From contig PANA01000002.1 in NCBI GenBank assembly GCA_002708265.1, forward strand, positions 62,001-126,000: a stretch of DNA of 64,000 nt, given 5' to 3'. This DNA comes from Legionellales bacterium. GTDB taxonomy: Bacteria; Pseudomonadota; Gammaproteobacteria; Berkiellales; Berkiellaceae. Both the position numbers and the translations under genes were made by a program. How positions within the stretch are numbered: position 1 is the stretch's first letter; each line of letters begins with the position of its first letter. Of the stretch, positions 49,827-62,054 are shown piece after piece. Below the pieces are notes generated by a model. The model was not told the origin of the DNA, did no database searches, and saw only the letters and a list, made by a program, of their open reading frames with translations.

Positions 49827-50642
49827 ATGCAACAAGAAGTCATGGACTTACAAGCCCAGTTGACGGGCATGTACGCTCAGGTATCACAAAGCGTGGTGGA
49901 GTATGCTCCAAAAATTGTCGGCGCCCTAGTGATATTAGTGATTGGGTATTTTATTGCTCTAGTTTTGAAAATGTTAACTAGAATTATATTTTCACGATTT
50001 GACCCCGTTTTTAAGCGCCTTATGGATAGGCCTGCACACTCTGAAGATACTTCAAATTACGCCTCCCTGTTCGGAAAAATCATGTTCTGGATCGTTATTC
50101 TGTTCTTCCTAACCGCTGCTGTAAATTTCCTCGGTTGGAAAATGGCTTCAGATGGAATGGCTTCTCTCATTGGCTACTTGCCAAACTTTATCAGTGGTCT
50201 ACTAATTATCTTCATAGGTTTTTTGGTGAGCAACCTGCTCAAGACAGCTACGGTTCAAGCGGCGCAATCAGCAAATATTGGTCAACATGAAACGTTAGGA
50301 CAGGCTGTCAGAATAATGGTTTTATTAACAGCCTTTATTATTGGTGTCGAGCAGGCAGGTATTGATGTTGAGTTCATTTCAACAGTCTTAACGGTAGTTA
50401 TTGGCTTGAGTGTTGGTGGATTGGCTTTAGCTTTTGGTGTCGGTGGAAAAGAAGCCGCGGCTAACTTTATGGGCGCTCAGCACGCTAGAAAACAGCTTAA
50501 AGTTGGTGATAATGTGCATCTTGGCGAAGTTGAAGGCCGTTTAGCTGAAATCACGCATAGCTCTATCGTTCTGGATACCACGCAGGGAAGAGTAATGATT
50601 CCAGCTCGTTTCTTTGATGATAGCATTTGTGCCAGCAAATAA
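49827..50642 (+). CDS. Small-conductance mechanosensitive channel family protein
   Basis: A 271-residue MscS-type protein. Hydrophobic helices lie at about 26-50, 84-105 and 110-140 with a further pair at 160-205. The pore-lining helix region is followed by the MscS signature GVGGKEAAANFMGA and a short beta domain (VGDNVHLGEVEGRLAEITH). The large C-terminal vestibule of E. coli MscS is missing. The channel opens on membrane tension to release solutes after osmotic downshock. It is monocistronic with a strong terminator. Confidence 0.85.
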   Translation: MQQEVMDLQAQLTGMYAQVSQSVVEYAPKIVGALVILVIGYFIALVLKMLTRIIFSRFDPVFKRLMDRPAHSEDTSNYASLFGKIMFWIVILFFLTAAVNFLGWKMASDGMASLIGYLPNFISGLLIIFIGFLVSNLLKTATVQAAQSANIGQHETLGQAVRIMVLLTAFIIGVEQAGIDVEFISTVLTVVIGLSVGGLALAFGVGGKEAAANFMGAQHARKQLKVGDNVHLGEVEGRLAEITHSSIVLDTTQGRVMIPARFFDDSICASK

Positions 50643-50666
50643 AGAAAGCTAGCTTAAGCACTTGGG

Positions 50667-50689
50667 CCCCCATTTACCTTAAATGGGGG
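50667..50689 (+). terminator. Rho-independent terminator after mscS
   Basis: A perfect 10-bp stem (CCCCCATTTA with TAAATGGGGG) closed by a 3-nt loop is followed by TCTTTATATT. It begins 25 bases after the mscS-type gene. Confidence 0.8.
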
Positions 50690-50811
50690 TCTTTATATTG
50701 ATTCTACTAACTTATTCGAATAAAATTGAAACTAGTTGTATTAAAGCCCTTAGCCTCAATTCAAAAAATCGTGGTAGTCTAAGGTTGTCTCAAGACATGG
50801 AGTAAATCTCG

Positions 50812-53800
50812 ATGCCCCTTCGCCTCAAAGAAATCAAAATGGCTGGATTTAAGTCTTTTGTGGATCCGACGCGCGTAATGCTCTCGTCCAACCTATCCGC
50901 GGTAGTTGGCCCTAATGGCTGTGGTAAGTCTAATGTCATCGATGCGATTCGTCTGGTCATGGGGGAGTCTTCTGCTAGTAAGCTCCGGGGCGGTCAAATA
51001 TCAGACATGATATTCAATGGATCAGCCAATCGAAAGCCAGTTGGGCAAGCCTCTGTAGAGCTCATTTTTGATAATAGTGATAGTACGATTGGGGGCGAGT
51101 ATGCCAATTTCAGTGAAATCGCAGTTCGTCGATTAGTCAGTAGAGACGGTAACTCTAAGTATTACTTGAATAATACCCCATGCCGTCGTAAAGATATTAC
51201 TGATATCTTTTTGGGTACGGGGATTGGTCCTCGTAGTTACTCAATTATTGAGCAGGGGATGGTTTCCCGAATTATTGAGGCAAAACCTGAAGATATGCGT
51301 CTTTTTATCGAAGAGGCGGCCAAAATTTCTACTTGTCGTGAACGTCGACGAGAAACAGAAATTCGAATTCGGCATACAAGAGAAAATCTTGATCGACTTA
51401 ATGACTTGAGAGATGAGATTAACCGTCAGCTTGTTAAGCTGGAAAAGCAATCCGATGCAGCCGAAAAATATCAGCAATATAAAGAAGAAAAAGAGCGGCT
51501 TGAAGCTGAGTTGGTAGCGTTGCAATGGCAGGCACAGGAACAATTGGTCACCAGTCTTGCTGCCAGACTCTCAGAAACACAGACAGAATCAGATCGAATT
51601 AAGGCTGAATGGCAAAGTTTATCAACCGAGGCTGAAAAGTGTAAGCAGTCACTACATGAATTAACACAGTCACGAGATGATGCTCAGCGAGCTTTTTATC
51701 AAATAACCAGTGAAACAAGTCGAATTGAGCAAGATTTGTCTCATCGTAAGAAAAGAGCCGATGAGTTGGCAACGGATACAATGCAATCTAAAGGTAGTTT
51801 AGATGAGCTGAGCCAGCAGCTTACCCAGGATTTGGAGAACGAAAAGGCCATTGAGTCACAACTTAGTGAGCTTTCCCCGCGCCTACACCAGGCAAATGAG
51901 GTATCCGCTCAGGCTGTGAATGCTTCTCAAGAAGCAGAAATGGAAATGGTTAAATGGCAGCAAAGTTACGACAAGCTATCTCAAGAAGCATCTGTTCCCA
52001 CTCGTCGTGCGGACGTGTTGAAAACCTCTTTGGCGCATCTTGAAGAAAAATTGCGTTTTAATCATGAAAGGCAACAACAGTTAAGAACTGAAACTCAAAA
52101 ACTAGATATTGCTGCTCTTGAAGAGCAAAAGTCTCAATTTACAAGTAATCAACAAGAGCAAAGTGATATTTGTGAGCAAATTGCAAGTCGTGTTCAAAAA
52201 GCCAGCGACGAAATTAAGGTTGCTCGAGCAAATATAACGACTCTGGAACAAGAAAAAGATACGCTCGCCAGTGAGTATCAGGTGTGTTCAGGACGGCTTT
52301 CTTCTTTGGAAGCACTACAACAGGCGGCACTAGGGAAAGAGGATAACGGACTTGTTCAATGGCTTGAATCTCATCAACTAGCGAATGCGGCCTCGCTAGC
52401 CGAGCAATTACAGGTGCAATCTGAGTGGCAAAGAGCTGTTGAAACAGTGCTCAGTGATTATGTAGGGGCTATCTCCGTATCTCAGCTTCCTCAAGCCTCT
52501 ACGTGGCCTAAAGGCGTTTCTTTTATCCAGCCAAGCACAAGTCGATATTCATCACAGTCCGCTGTAACAGCATGTCGTCTTTTAGATAAACTTATTGATA
52601 TTCAATCTGTCGGAACGCTTCTGGATGGTATCTTTTGTGTCGATACGCTCAATGAAGCACTGGCGATGCGTGAACACTTATCAGGTGTTGAGTCTGTGGT
52701 GACTCGAGATGGTTACTGGGTTGGGCATGATTGGTTTAAAGTCCCGCCTGAAGCTGGTAGTGAGGAAGGTATCTTAGCTCGACAGGCAGAAATCGATCGA
52801 TTAACAGAGCAAAAGAAAACACTAGAAAAAAAGAGAGAAAGCGTTTCTTTATCAGTTGCTCAAGCCCGTGAATCTGCTCAAGCGTTGGAGACAGAGTTGT
52901 CATCCATATCTGGACAACGACATGAAGCGGATAAGCGATATGGTGAAATCAAATCACAGCTAGCATCTATCAGTAGTAAACTTGATCAGCAGAAAAAACG
53001 TCACGAACAGATTCAGGATGAAGCCACAGTTATTCAGACCAACATTAAAGAGTCTGAAGGCAAGATGGAACAAATGCGCGCCGAGCTAGAGCAGGTTGTC
53101 GATCAAATGAGTCAATTCTCCGAAGAAAAAGCGCATCTTGAGTCGCAAAAGGACGATAAAACAACTGCAGTTCAAGAAACGCGGCGAGCAATGAAAGCCG
53201 CAGTTGATGAAGCACACGAAATTGAGCTGAAATGGCAGTCACTTACAAATGAGTGTCAGTCTCTTCGTCAGGCAATATCACGTGGGCAGCAACAGCAAAG
53301 TATGTTGTCAGATCGATTGTCACAGCTTCAATTGGCAGTAGATGAAAATGCTTCGCCCATTGATAGTTTGGAGCAGTCTTTACAATCAGGTTTAGCAACT
53401 AAGCTGACGGCAGAGGATAGCCTTAATCAAGCTCGAGATGCTCTAGAGCAAGCTGAGCAAGCCCTGGATGAGAACGAGAAGCAAGCTTCAAAATTAGGCA
53501 AACAGTTATCAGAATTGGGTGAAACCATACAAAATATTCGGATGGAACAGCAAGCGGCATCTGTCCGTCGTGAAACATTTGAATCAGAGCTTGCTAAAAT
53601 GGGGCAGTCACCAGAAGCGGTGGTCAACGCGCTAGATGAAAATGCTAATGCAGAAAACTGGCAGTCACGAATCGAGAAGCTGTCTAATCGAATGACACGA
53701 CTTGAGCCTATTAACTTGGCGGCAATTGATGAGTACGCTCAACAATCTGAAAGGAAAGGTTACTTAGATGCACAGCATGATGACTTGCAAGAAGCGTTAG

Positions 53801-54315
53801 AAACCCTTGAAGAAGCTATTGCCAAGATTGACAAAGAAACGCGTGAAAGATTTAAAGAAACATTCGATCAGGTTAATGCTAACTTCCAAAAACTATTTCC
53901 TCGTTTGTTTGGAGGCGGTAGCGCATCATTGAGACTGACGGATGATGATATGCTTGATAGTGGTGTTTCTGTAATGGCACAGCCCCCCGGAAAGCGTAAT
54001 AGCATGATTCAGCAATTATCGGGTGGTGAAAAAGCACTGGTTGCAGTTTCTTTAGTATTTTCTATTTTTCAATTAAATCCGGCACCATTTTGTTTGTTGG
54101 ATGAGGTTGATGCTCCGTTAGATGATGCAAATGTTGGACGATTCACTGAAATGGTGAGAGAAATGTCCGACAAAACCCAATTCATCTTCATTACCCATAA
54201 TAAAGTCACGATGGCCTTGGCAGATGTGTTAATGGGGGTTACTATGCGAGAACCTGGTGTATCGCGCCTGGTATCAGTTAACGTTGAAGAAGCAGCGGAG
54301 CTTGCGGAAGCGTAA
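50812..54315 (+). CDS. smc: Chromosome segregation protein SMC
   Basis: A 1167-residue SMC of normal size. Walker A is GPNGCGKS (33-40). Two long coiled coils flank a hinge at about 505-660, and the C-terminal head has the signature QLSGGEKALVAVSL (from about 1068) and Walker B LLDEVDAP (about 1096). It organises the chromosome as part of a condensin ring; scpA and scpB are not in the window. The smc-zipA-ligA order is conserved in Pseudomonas and relatives, with zipA 27 bases downstream. Confidence 0.97.
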   Translation: MPLRLKEIKMAGFKSFVDPTRVMLSSNLSAVVGPNGCGKSNVIDAIRLVMGESSASKLRGGQISDMIFNGSANRKPVGQASVELIFDNSDSTIGGEYANFSEIAVRRLVSRDGNSKYYLNNTPCRRKDITDIFLGTGIGPRSYSIIEQGMVSRIIEAKPEDMRLFIEEAAKISTCRERRRETEIRIRHTRENLDRLNDLRDEINRQLVKLEKQSDAAEKYQQYKEEKERLEAELVALQWQAQEQLVTSLAARLSETQTESDRIKAEWQSLSTEAEKCKQSLHELTQSRDDAQRAFYQITSETSRIEQDLSHRKKRADELATDTMQSKGSLDELSQQLTQDLENEKAIESQLSELSPRLHQANEVSAQAVNASQEAEMEMVKWQQSYDKLSQEASVPTRRADVLKTSLAHLEEKLRFNHERQQQLRTETQKLDIAALEEQKSQFTSNQQEQSDICEQIASRVQKASDEIKVARANITTLEQEKDTLASEYQVCSGRLSSLEALQQAALGKEDNGLVQWLESHQLANAASLAEQLQVQSEWQRAVETVLSDYVGAISVSQLPQASTWPKGVSFIQPSTSRYSSQSAVTACRLLDKLIDIQSVGTLLDGIFCVDTLNEALAMREHLSGVESVVTRDGYWVGHDWFKVPPEAGSEEGILARQAEIDRLTEQKKTLEKKRESVSLSVAQARESAQALETELSSISGQRHEADKRYGEIKSQLASISSKLDQQKKRHEQIQDEATVIQTNIKESEGKMEQMRAELEQVVDQMSQFSEEKAHLESQKDDKTTAVQETRRAMKAAVDEAHEIELKWQSLTNECQSLRQAISRGQQQQSMLSDRLSQLQLAVDENASPIDSLEQSLQSGLATKLTAEDSLNQARDALEQAEQALDENEKQASKLGKQLSELGETIQNIRMEQQAASVRRETFESELAKMGQSPEAVVNALDENANAENWQSRIEKLSNRMTRLEPINLAAIDEYAQQSERKGYLDAQHDDLQEALETLEEAIAKIDKETRERFKETFDQVNANFQKLFPRLFGGGSASLRLTDDDMLDSGVSVMAQPPGKRNSMIQQLSGGEKALVAVSLVFSIFQLNPAPFCLLDEVDAPLDDANVGRFTEMVREMSDKTQFIFITHNKVTMALADVLMGVTMREPGVSRLVSVNVEEAAELAEA

Positions 54316-54342
54316 TCCTATAGTGGACATAAGGAGAGAACA

Positions 54343-57098
<2,756 letters not shown>

Positions 57099-57105
57099 CT
57101 AGCAA

Positions 57106-58329
57106 ATGGAACATGCTTTTCTTTTTAATAGAACTACTAAGCGTGTATCATACCTTGGGCCTGCATCCCATGATGAGGTTTGTCCTTCAGACTGCTCCAT
57201 TCACTATTCAATTCTGCGCGACACCTTCGATCAGCTAGAAGAAGAAGCAATACTTAAGACACTCTTTCATCATCCCGAGCGCGACAGACATTGTTTTAAA
57301 GGTACAGCAAAAGAGTTGAGAGGCTATATTCAGTTGATAGCGGGCTCGACACCATTCTCCGGTGCAGTATTATGGTTGCCAACTGATTTTATTAAGATCC
57401 CTGCAGTCGTGTTAACACTGATTAATGGCCTAATATGTGAAATTGGCTACTTGGTTAATTATATTAGCATGCTCGATAAGTTGAACTACCATTTGGCTGA
57501 AGGTTATGTAAAAGTGCATAAGGATGCATTTCAAGTCCTTCCTGAATGCTTTAAGTCAGCAGTGCGTTCCGGTGTTTTCATAAATCCTCACATTAGCACT
57601 CCTGAAAGGGATTCAAAAAGAATTGTATGCCTTGATTATCTGTCCGAATATAAAGAAGTTTGTAAGGCATATGATAAAAGTGTCGCATCCTTGCATTTGC
57701 AGGTTCTTCAACACGACATTGAATCATATCAAGATGAACGAGAAGGGATATTAACGGCCTTAACCAGTACGCGGCAAACTATGTTGAGAAATCAGGAGCA
57801 AGCATTGCTGTTAGGCATGGAGTTCAACGAGCGAATATATCTGTTAGGGGAGCTTAATGAACCCCCAAATCTATTGGCAACGACGCCACCTAGGCCGAGC
57901 CCACCTGCTATATACAATATAAATCCTCAAGAAAAATCATTTTTAATGATTGTGAATGCTTTAAATTCACTTTTTGGTACATACTATTCAGGTGGATTCT
58001 GGGGATTGCCAAAACACCTATCAGAAACTATAGGGGATTTGCTTCCCACACTCTACTCTAAGACATTTTTGGTGGAAGTTAATCGGGTAGTGATTGAAAG
58101 TAATCTTAGAAAAGAAGAAATGTACCAGATGAGTGTGCTGCAAGCGCATGAGGAACAGATACCCAGTGGAAGCCGTCATTCACGTTTATTTGGATGGGTG
58201 CCAAATTTTTCACTTAGAATGAATGTGTTCAGTGCGGGACTCACACACGATTCACGATCACAAGAAGCAAGAGAATTAGAATCTGCTATTAAAGAAGGGA
58301 GCCGCTTAAAAAAGCAAGGGGCGCAATAG
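57106..58329 (+). CDS. 407-aa orphan protein with a hydrophobic hairpin
   Basis: Not recognised. A hydrophobic region at about 88-118 (GAVLWLPTDFIKIPAVVLTL onward) may insert in a membrane. A helical, Gln/Glu-rich stretch at about 195-240 is a probable coiled coil. Pro-rich residues at about 262-272 form a linker to a C-terminal globular part (SGGFWGLPKHLSETIGDLLP), and the tail is charged. It starts 16 bases after ligA with an SD inside a hairpin, so it may be translated from the smc-zipA-ligA message. It abuts the convergent LRR gene. Confidence 0.6.
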   Translation: MEHAFLFNRTTKRVSYLGPASHDEVCPSDCSIHYSILRDTFDQLEEEAILKTLFHHPERDRHCFKGTAKELRGYIQLIAGSTPFSGAVLWLPTDFIKIPAVVLTLINGLICEIGYLVNYISMLDKLNYHLAEGYVKVHKDAFQVLPECFKSAVRSGVFINPHISTPERDSKRIVCLDYLSEYKEVCKAYDKSVASLHLQVLQHDIESYQDEREGILTALTSTRQTMLRNQEQALLLGMEFNERIYLLGELNEPPNLLATTPPRPSPPAIYNINPQEKSFLMIVNALNSLFGTYYSGGFWGLPKHLSETIGDLLPTLYSKTFLVEVNRVVIESNLRKEEMYQMSVLQAHEEQIPSGSRHSRLFGWVPNFSLRMNVFSAGLTHDSRSQEARELESAIKEGSRLKKQGAQ

Positions 58330-60438
58330 CTACTTGCGTTTCGTTTTAACGCGACTTAACTCTTTTTGAAGACAGTTAAGCATTTTCTCAAGTCTTCCTA
58401 TTTCAGGATCATCAGTTAAACATTCCGGCTCTTCGTTTTCATGCGGCTCAGGAAGGGGAGGAGCAGTTGAATGCATGTATAAAAGCGTATTGGTTGGTGC
58501 TGGAGACAAACATTCAGGTTGTAAAGGACTTTCCGCCATTTTGCTCTGCTCAGTTATGCGTGCAAATCGAATATGGAGGTCTGCAACGATCTCATCACTG
58601 GATGCTTTTGCTTCCTCAAGGGCGGATACAAGCGCCTTCATTTGTTCTGCATAAAATGCGTATCCATCTGGATAGTACACAAGTTGTTTATCTCGCAAGG
58701 TGCCCACTTCATGTCGAATAGCACGACGACAGAATCTTTCATGTTTTGTGTTTGAGATGGCATATACGATTCCTCGTGCGGGAAGTTGAATTGTCACACT
58801 ATCACGATTGGTAATTGAAGTGACTCCATCCACTTTTCTGAAGCTGGTTTCAGACTCAAGATCAATATAGGTTAATTTTTTAGGATGTTTATCCTTGTTT
58901 TCAAAAACTAGATTTTTAATTTCAACAGCGTCCCATATGCATATAGGTATGACCTTTCGCTGATGTTTGTCATGGTATTTTATTTTTTGTTTGTTTGTAC
59001 TTCTTCTAAGACGCAAGGCTAATGGATCGTCAGTGGCAAGTGGGTTGACCACATGGCCGAGGATTGTATCCATCAATGATCGATGCCTTAACAATTCGGG
59101 CTTTGTCGCGCATTTATATAACGCGTCAATTAGTTTTTCAGTGACTGCTTGGGTAAAAATCCGAACATCCTTCTCCGTAGACAATAAGTGAATTATGGGC
59201 TCATAAGTTTCTGCTAGTCTCAAAATGCACACTTTAAGAAAAGTGCTATCTTGATTTCGAATGCGCTCAATTAATAAGGCAGTTTTGTGTTCTTTTGCTC
59301 TAGCCTGTTTTACACGTCTTGCATTTAAGTAGCTACCTAAAGTTCTGACACTTGTATCATTTAAATCTGTTTTTTCAACAAACACAGGAAGCTTGGCTAA
59401 AATTGTTGGGTCAAACCCTGTGGCTTTTTGAATTAAATGTCCCCCAAAGATCATAGCCTCTGACGCATATTCCCCAATCGTGTCTTTTGCCTCTACTTTT
59501 CCTGATGCACGTGCAGCGACGCCGGTTCGATAGGCTAATAATTGATAATCAGCGTTTTCAATAAATTGCTGCATATTGTGAAAGGCTTGACTACTGACTG
59601 TTTGAGCTGTTCGGTATAGGTTGGCCTCATGCAAACAATTGAGCTTTTGTTTTTTCTCATCTGCAAAGGCTATTTGGCATGACATAACAAAGCGCTCAAA
59701 GGGTGAAGCCGTTTCGATGAGTGATTTGGCTTTGCGTTCCTCGTAAATACTGCTTAAAAGCTGTGTTTGTTCAGCGCTCATTGATGTGCTTCGCACATCA
59801 ATATTTAGATAGCAGGGATTCCTTTGTATACAATGAATAAGATCTGAAATTTCCTTTTCCGTTAGTTCGATATGAAGGACCAGATTGCTTATTGTCGTAT
59901 TGTTTCTAAGAAGATATATAAGTGAAGAAAACCGTTTGCTTGAAAATGAAATGTCTGATAGATGGAGCGACTCAAGAGTCAATTGCCCATCACGAACCTT
60001 GTAGGACATTTGTTCACACATTTCAATAAAGACGCTCTCTGATATTTCAAAGCCTTCTAAGTGTAGACTTTTTATTTTAAGTTTTCCGATTTGTGTAAAA
60101 ACTTTAAGCATTGTTTCTTCAAGAATACCAGGTTCTGGCTTTGAGTATTCTAGTGGGGAGATGCATTTTAAAGTTAGTTCTTGTGGCGGACATTGAACTT
60201 CAGAAAGAACGCAAAGAAGTTCATTAAAAAATGCTAAAGCAGGAACAGGGGATTCTTTGTAACGAGTTAAGTCTCCTTCAAAGTGCCATTGATAATGGAA
60301 GTCTGAGACGATATCCCCTAGGTAGTAACTGTTGCATGTGCGGGGAATGGTAACGATGTTTGGATGTGCTGGAAGTTCGCTGAGCGCTAGGTCAGAAGTA
60401 TCAGTGTCTGTTGGAAGTTCAGGTTTATCTCTAGGCAT
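58330..60438 (-). CDS. 702-aa leucine-rich-repeat protein (putative effector)
   Basis: Residues about 72-215 contain ribonuclease-inhibitor-like leucine-rich repeats: KIKSLHLEGFEISESVFIEM, TLESLHLSDISFSSKRFSSL, then NNTTISNLVLHIELTEKEIS and a final NPCYLNIDV. The rest (about 230-690) is helical and not recognised; a basic segment (LNARRVKQARAKEHKTA) lies in the middle and the C terminus ends in a short coiled coil and TKRK. There is no signal peptide. LRR proteins of this kind occur among effectors of intracellular bacteria, but nothing here proves secretion. It is convergent with the 407-aa gene (no gap) and lies 82 bases downstream of smrB on the same strand. Confidence 0.65.
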   Translation of the reverse strand: MPRDKPELPTDTDTSDLALSELPAHPNIVTIPRTCNSYYLGDIVSDFHYQWHFEGDLTRYKESPVPALAFFNELLCVLSEVQCPPQELTLKCISPLEYSKPEPGILEETMLKVFTQIGKLKIKSLHLEGFEISESVFIEMCEQMSYKVRDGQLTLESLHLSDISFSSKRFSSLIYLLRNNTTISNLVLHIELTEKEISDLIHCIQRNPCYLNIDVRSTSMSAEQTQLLSSIYEERKAKSLIETASPFERFVMSCQIAFADEKKQKLNCLHEANLYRTAQTVSSQAFHNMQQFIENADYQLLAYRTGVAARASGKVEAKDTIGEYASEAMIFGGHLIQKATGFDPTILAKLPVFVEKTDLNDTSVRTLGSYLNARRVKQARAKEHKTALLIERIRNQDSTFLKVCILRLAETYEPIIHLLSTEKDVRIFTQAVTEKLIDALYKCATKPELLRHRSLMDTILGHVVNPLATDDPLALRLRRSTNKQKIKYHDKHQRKVIPICIWDAVEIKNLVFENKDKHPKKLTYIDLESETSFRKVDGVTSITNRDSVTIQLPARGIVYAISNTKHERFCRRAIRHEVGTLRDKQLVYYPDGYAFYAEQMKALVSALEEAKASSDEIVADLHIRFARITEQSKMAESPLQPECLSPAPTNTLLYMHSTAPPLPEPHENEEPECLTDDPEIGRLEKMLNCLQKELSRVKTKRK

Positions 60439-60520
60439 CGCATATCATTTATATCTTCCAATCTTCACTATAAATAAATTCAGAGCAAAATCAAAAAAAA
60501 TAATTTATTGCGTAGCAAAA

Positions 60521-61072
60521 CTAAATACGTTTTCTACGTACATAGACAATAACAGCACCAGCTCCTCCGAGTTTGCTCGGTGCAGAACAGTAGCCCTGGA
60601 CGATACTCGATAATTTTAGCCAAAAGAAAATTGCGTTTTTAATCATGGGAGTAGGATTTTTTTGTGACCCTTTTCCATGAATAATAAGTAAAGTCCTTAG
60701 CCCCGATTCATAAGCTAGGTTAATAGCCTTATCAAACGCGATGGCTGCATCCTCAAGGTAATGATGATGAAGATCGATAGTTGCATCCGGTAGTAATTCC
60801 CCTTTTTTTATTTTGGCCCAGACCTTTGGGGCAATATCACCTTGATGGTATAGCATTTGATCGCTGGTAATATTTCTAGGGATATCATGAGTGGGTAAGG
60901 CGTGAACAAACTCGTCGTCTTCTGGTAGAGGTCGAGTGGGAAGATTGCCGCCAGGTAAAGCTTCAGGCTCATAGTCAATAGTCCCGTTTCCCCGAACTGG
61001 GGTAACCCCAGTCATTGCGATTGAAAACTCATCAGAATCATTTATGTCAGGTTGCTTTTTACGTGTTGCCAT
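60521..61072 (-). CDS. smrB: Smr-domain endonuclease SmrB
   Basis: A 183-residue protein (E. coli 183) with an N-terminal disordered part and a C-terminal Smr domain: ATIDLHHHYLEDA, LLIIHGKGSQ and GGAGAVIVYVRR. SmrB cleaves mRNA between collided ribosomes in E. coli. The usual DLHG reads DLHH here, a small deviation. ATG at 61072 is preferred over TTG at 61093 because it gives the family length (MATRKKQ start). It is divergent from prmB by 44 bases, the standard gammaproteobacterial arrangement. Confidence 0.88.
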   Translation of the reverse strand: MATRKKQPDINDSDEFSIAMTGVTPVRGNGTIDYEPEALPGGNLPTRPLPEDDEFVHALPTHDIPRNITSDQMLYHQGDIAPKVWAKIKKGELLPDATIDLHHHYLEDAAIAFDKAINLAYESGLRTLLIIHGKGSQKNPTPMIKNAIFFWLKLSSIVQGYCSAPSKLGGAGAVIVYVRRKRI

Positions 61073-61116
61073 TGGAGTGGTATATTGGTCCAAACATGTC
61101 TTAAAGGATAGATGTA

Positions 61117-62052
61117 ATGTCCACTATCGTCGATATTAAAGAAGCTACTTCTGAAATGATCACTGTAATTGATTTAGTTCGCTGGATTGTTTCTCATATG
61201 AATCAGCATGATTTGTCTTATGGTCATGGAACCGAGAACAGCTGGGACGAAGCTGTTAATCTAGTATTATCCTCTTTGCATTTGCCGCCGGACGTTGATA
61301 AATGCATTTTAGAAGCAAAAGTAACACAGAGAGAGCGAAAAATATTGGCCGAGCAGCTTTCTAGAAGATTAAAAGAAAGGGTTCCGGTACCGTATTTGGT
61401 TAATGAGGCTTGGTTTGCAGGCTTAAACTTTTATGTGGACGAGCGGGTCATTATTCCACGTTCTCCCATTGCTGAGTTAATAGAGTCTGAGTTTACACCT
61501 TGGGTTCAACCGCAGTCCGTATCACGCATCTTGGATTTATGTTGTGGAAGTGCTTGTATTGGGATTTCGTGTGCATTGGCTTTTCCAGATGCTCAAGTAG
61601 ATGCAGTAGATATTTCTCCTGATGCGCTAGCCGTTGCGCAGATTAATCTGGAACGATATGAGTGTGATGATAATCTACGGCTGGTTGAGTCAGACCTATT
61701 TAATGCCCTTGAGCCTGCTCAGTACGATATTATCATCTCGAATCCTCCATATGTATCTCAACCAGAAATGGATGAGTTACCTGCAGAGTACTTGCATGAG
61801 CCAAGATTGGCCCTCGAAGCTGGCGATCAGGGGTTAGACATTGTCCAGCGAATACTAGCTGAAGCTCATAAATATCTTGCGCCGGGAGGAGTATTGATTG
61901 TTGAGGTTGGCTATACCCAAAATGCAGTGGAGGATATGTACCCTCACTTACCGTTTACTTGGTTACAGTTTGAACGTGGCGGAGAAGGGGTCTTTTTGCT
62001 AACAGCGGAAGAACTGGCGGAGCATTCTCATATCTTTTCATCGGATATGTAG
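61117..62052 (+). CDS. prmB: 50S ribosomal protein L3 N(5)-glutamine methyltransferase
   Basis: A 311-residue class I methyltransferase. The SAM-binding motif (ILDLCCGSACIGISCALAFP) and the catalytic NPPY (209-212) are present, with the PrmB-type continuation VSQPEMDELPAEYLHEP that separates it from PrmC. It methylates Gln150 of ribosomal protein L3 in E. coli. It is divergent from smrB and 2 bases before aroC, a conserved smrB/prmB-aroC unit. Confidence 0.95.
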   Translation: MSTIVDIKEATSEMITVIDLVRWIVSHMNQHDLSYGHGTENSWDEAVNLVLSSLHLPPDVDKCILEAKVTQRERKILAEQLSRRLKERVPVPYLVNEAWFAGLNFYVDERVIIPRSPIAELIESEFTPWVQPQSVSRILDLCCGSACIGISCALAFPDAQVDAVDISPDALAVAQINLERYECDDNLRLVESDLFNALEPAQYDIIISNPPYVSQPEMDELPAEYLHEPRLALEAGDQGLDIVQRILAEAHKYLAPGGVLIVEVGYTQNAVEDMYPHLPFTWLQFERGGEGVFLLTAEELAEHSHIFSSDM

Positions 62053-62054
62053 CC

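Noticed and set aside
58258-58326. Glu-rich C terminus of the 407-aa protein as a Dot/Icm (E-block) secretion signal.
   Set aside because: The pattern is common by chance and no secretion genes are in the window.
58322-58338. A 5-bp inverted repeat at the convergent stops of the 407-aa and 702-aa genes as a terminator.
   Set aside because: The stem is too short and there is no T tract on either side.
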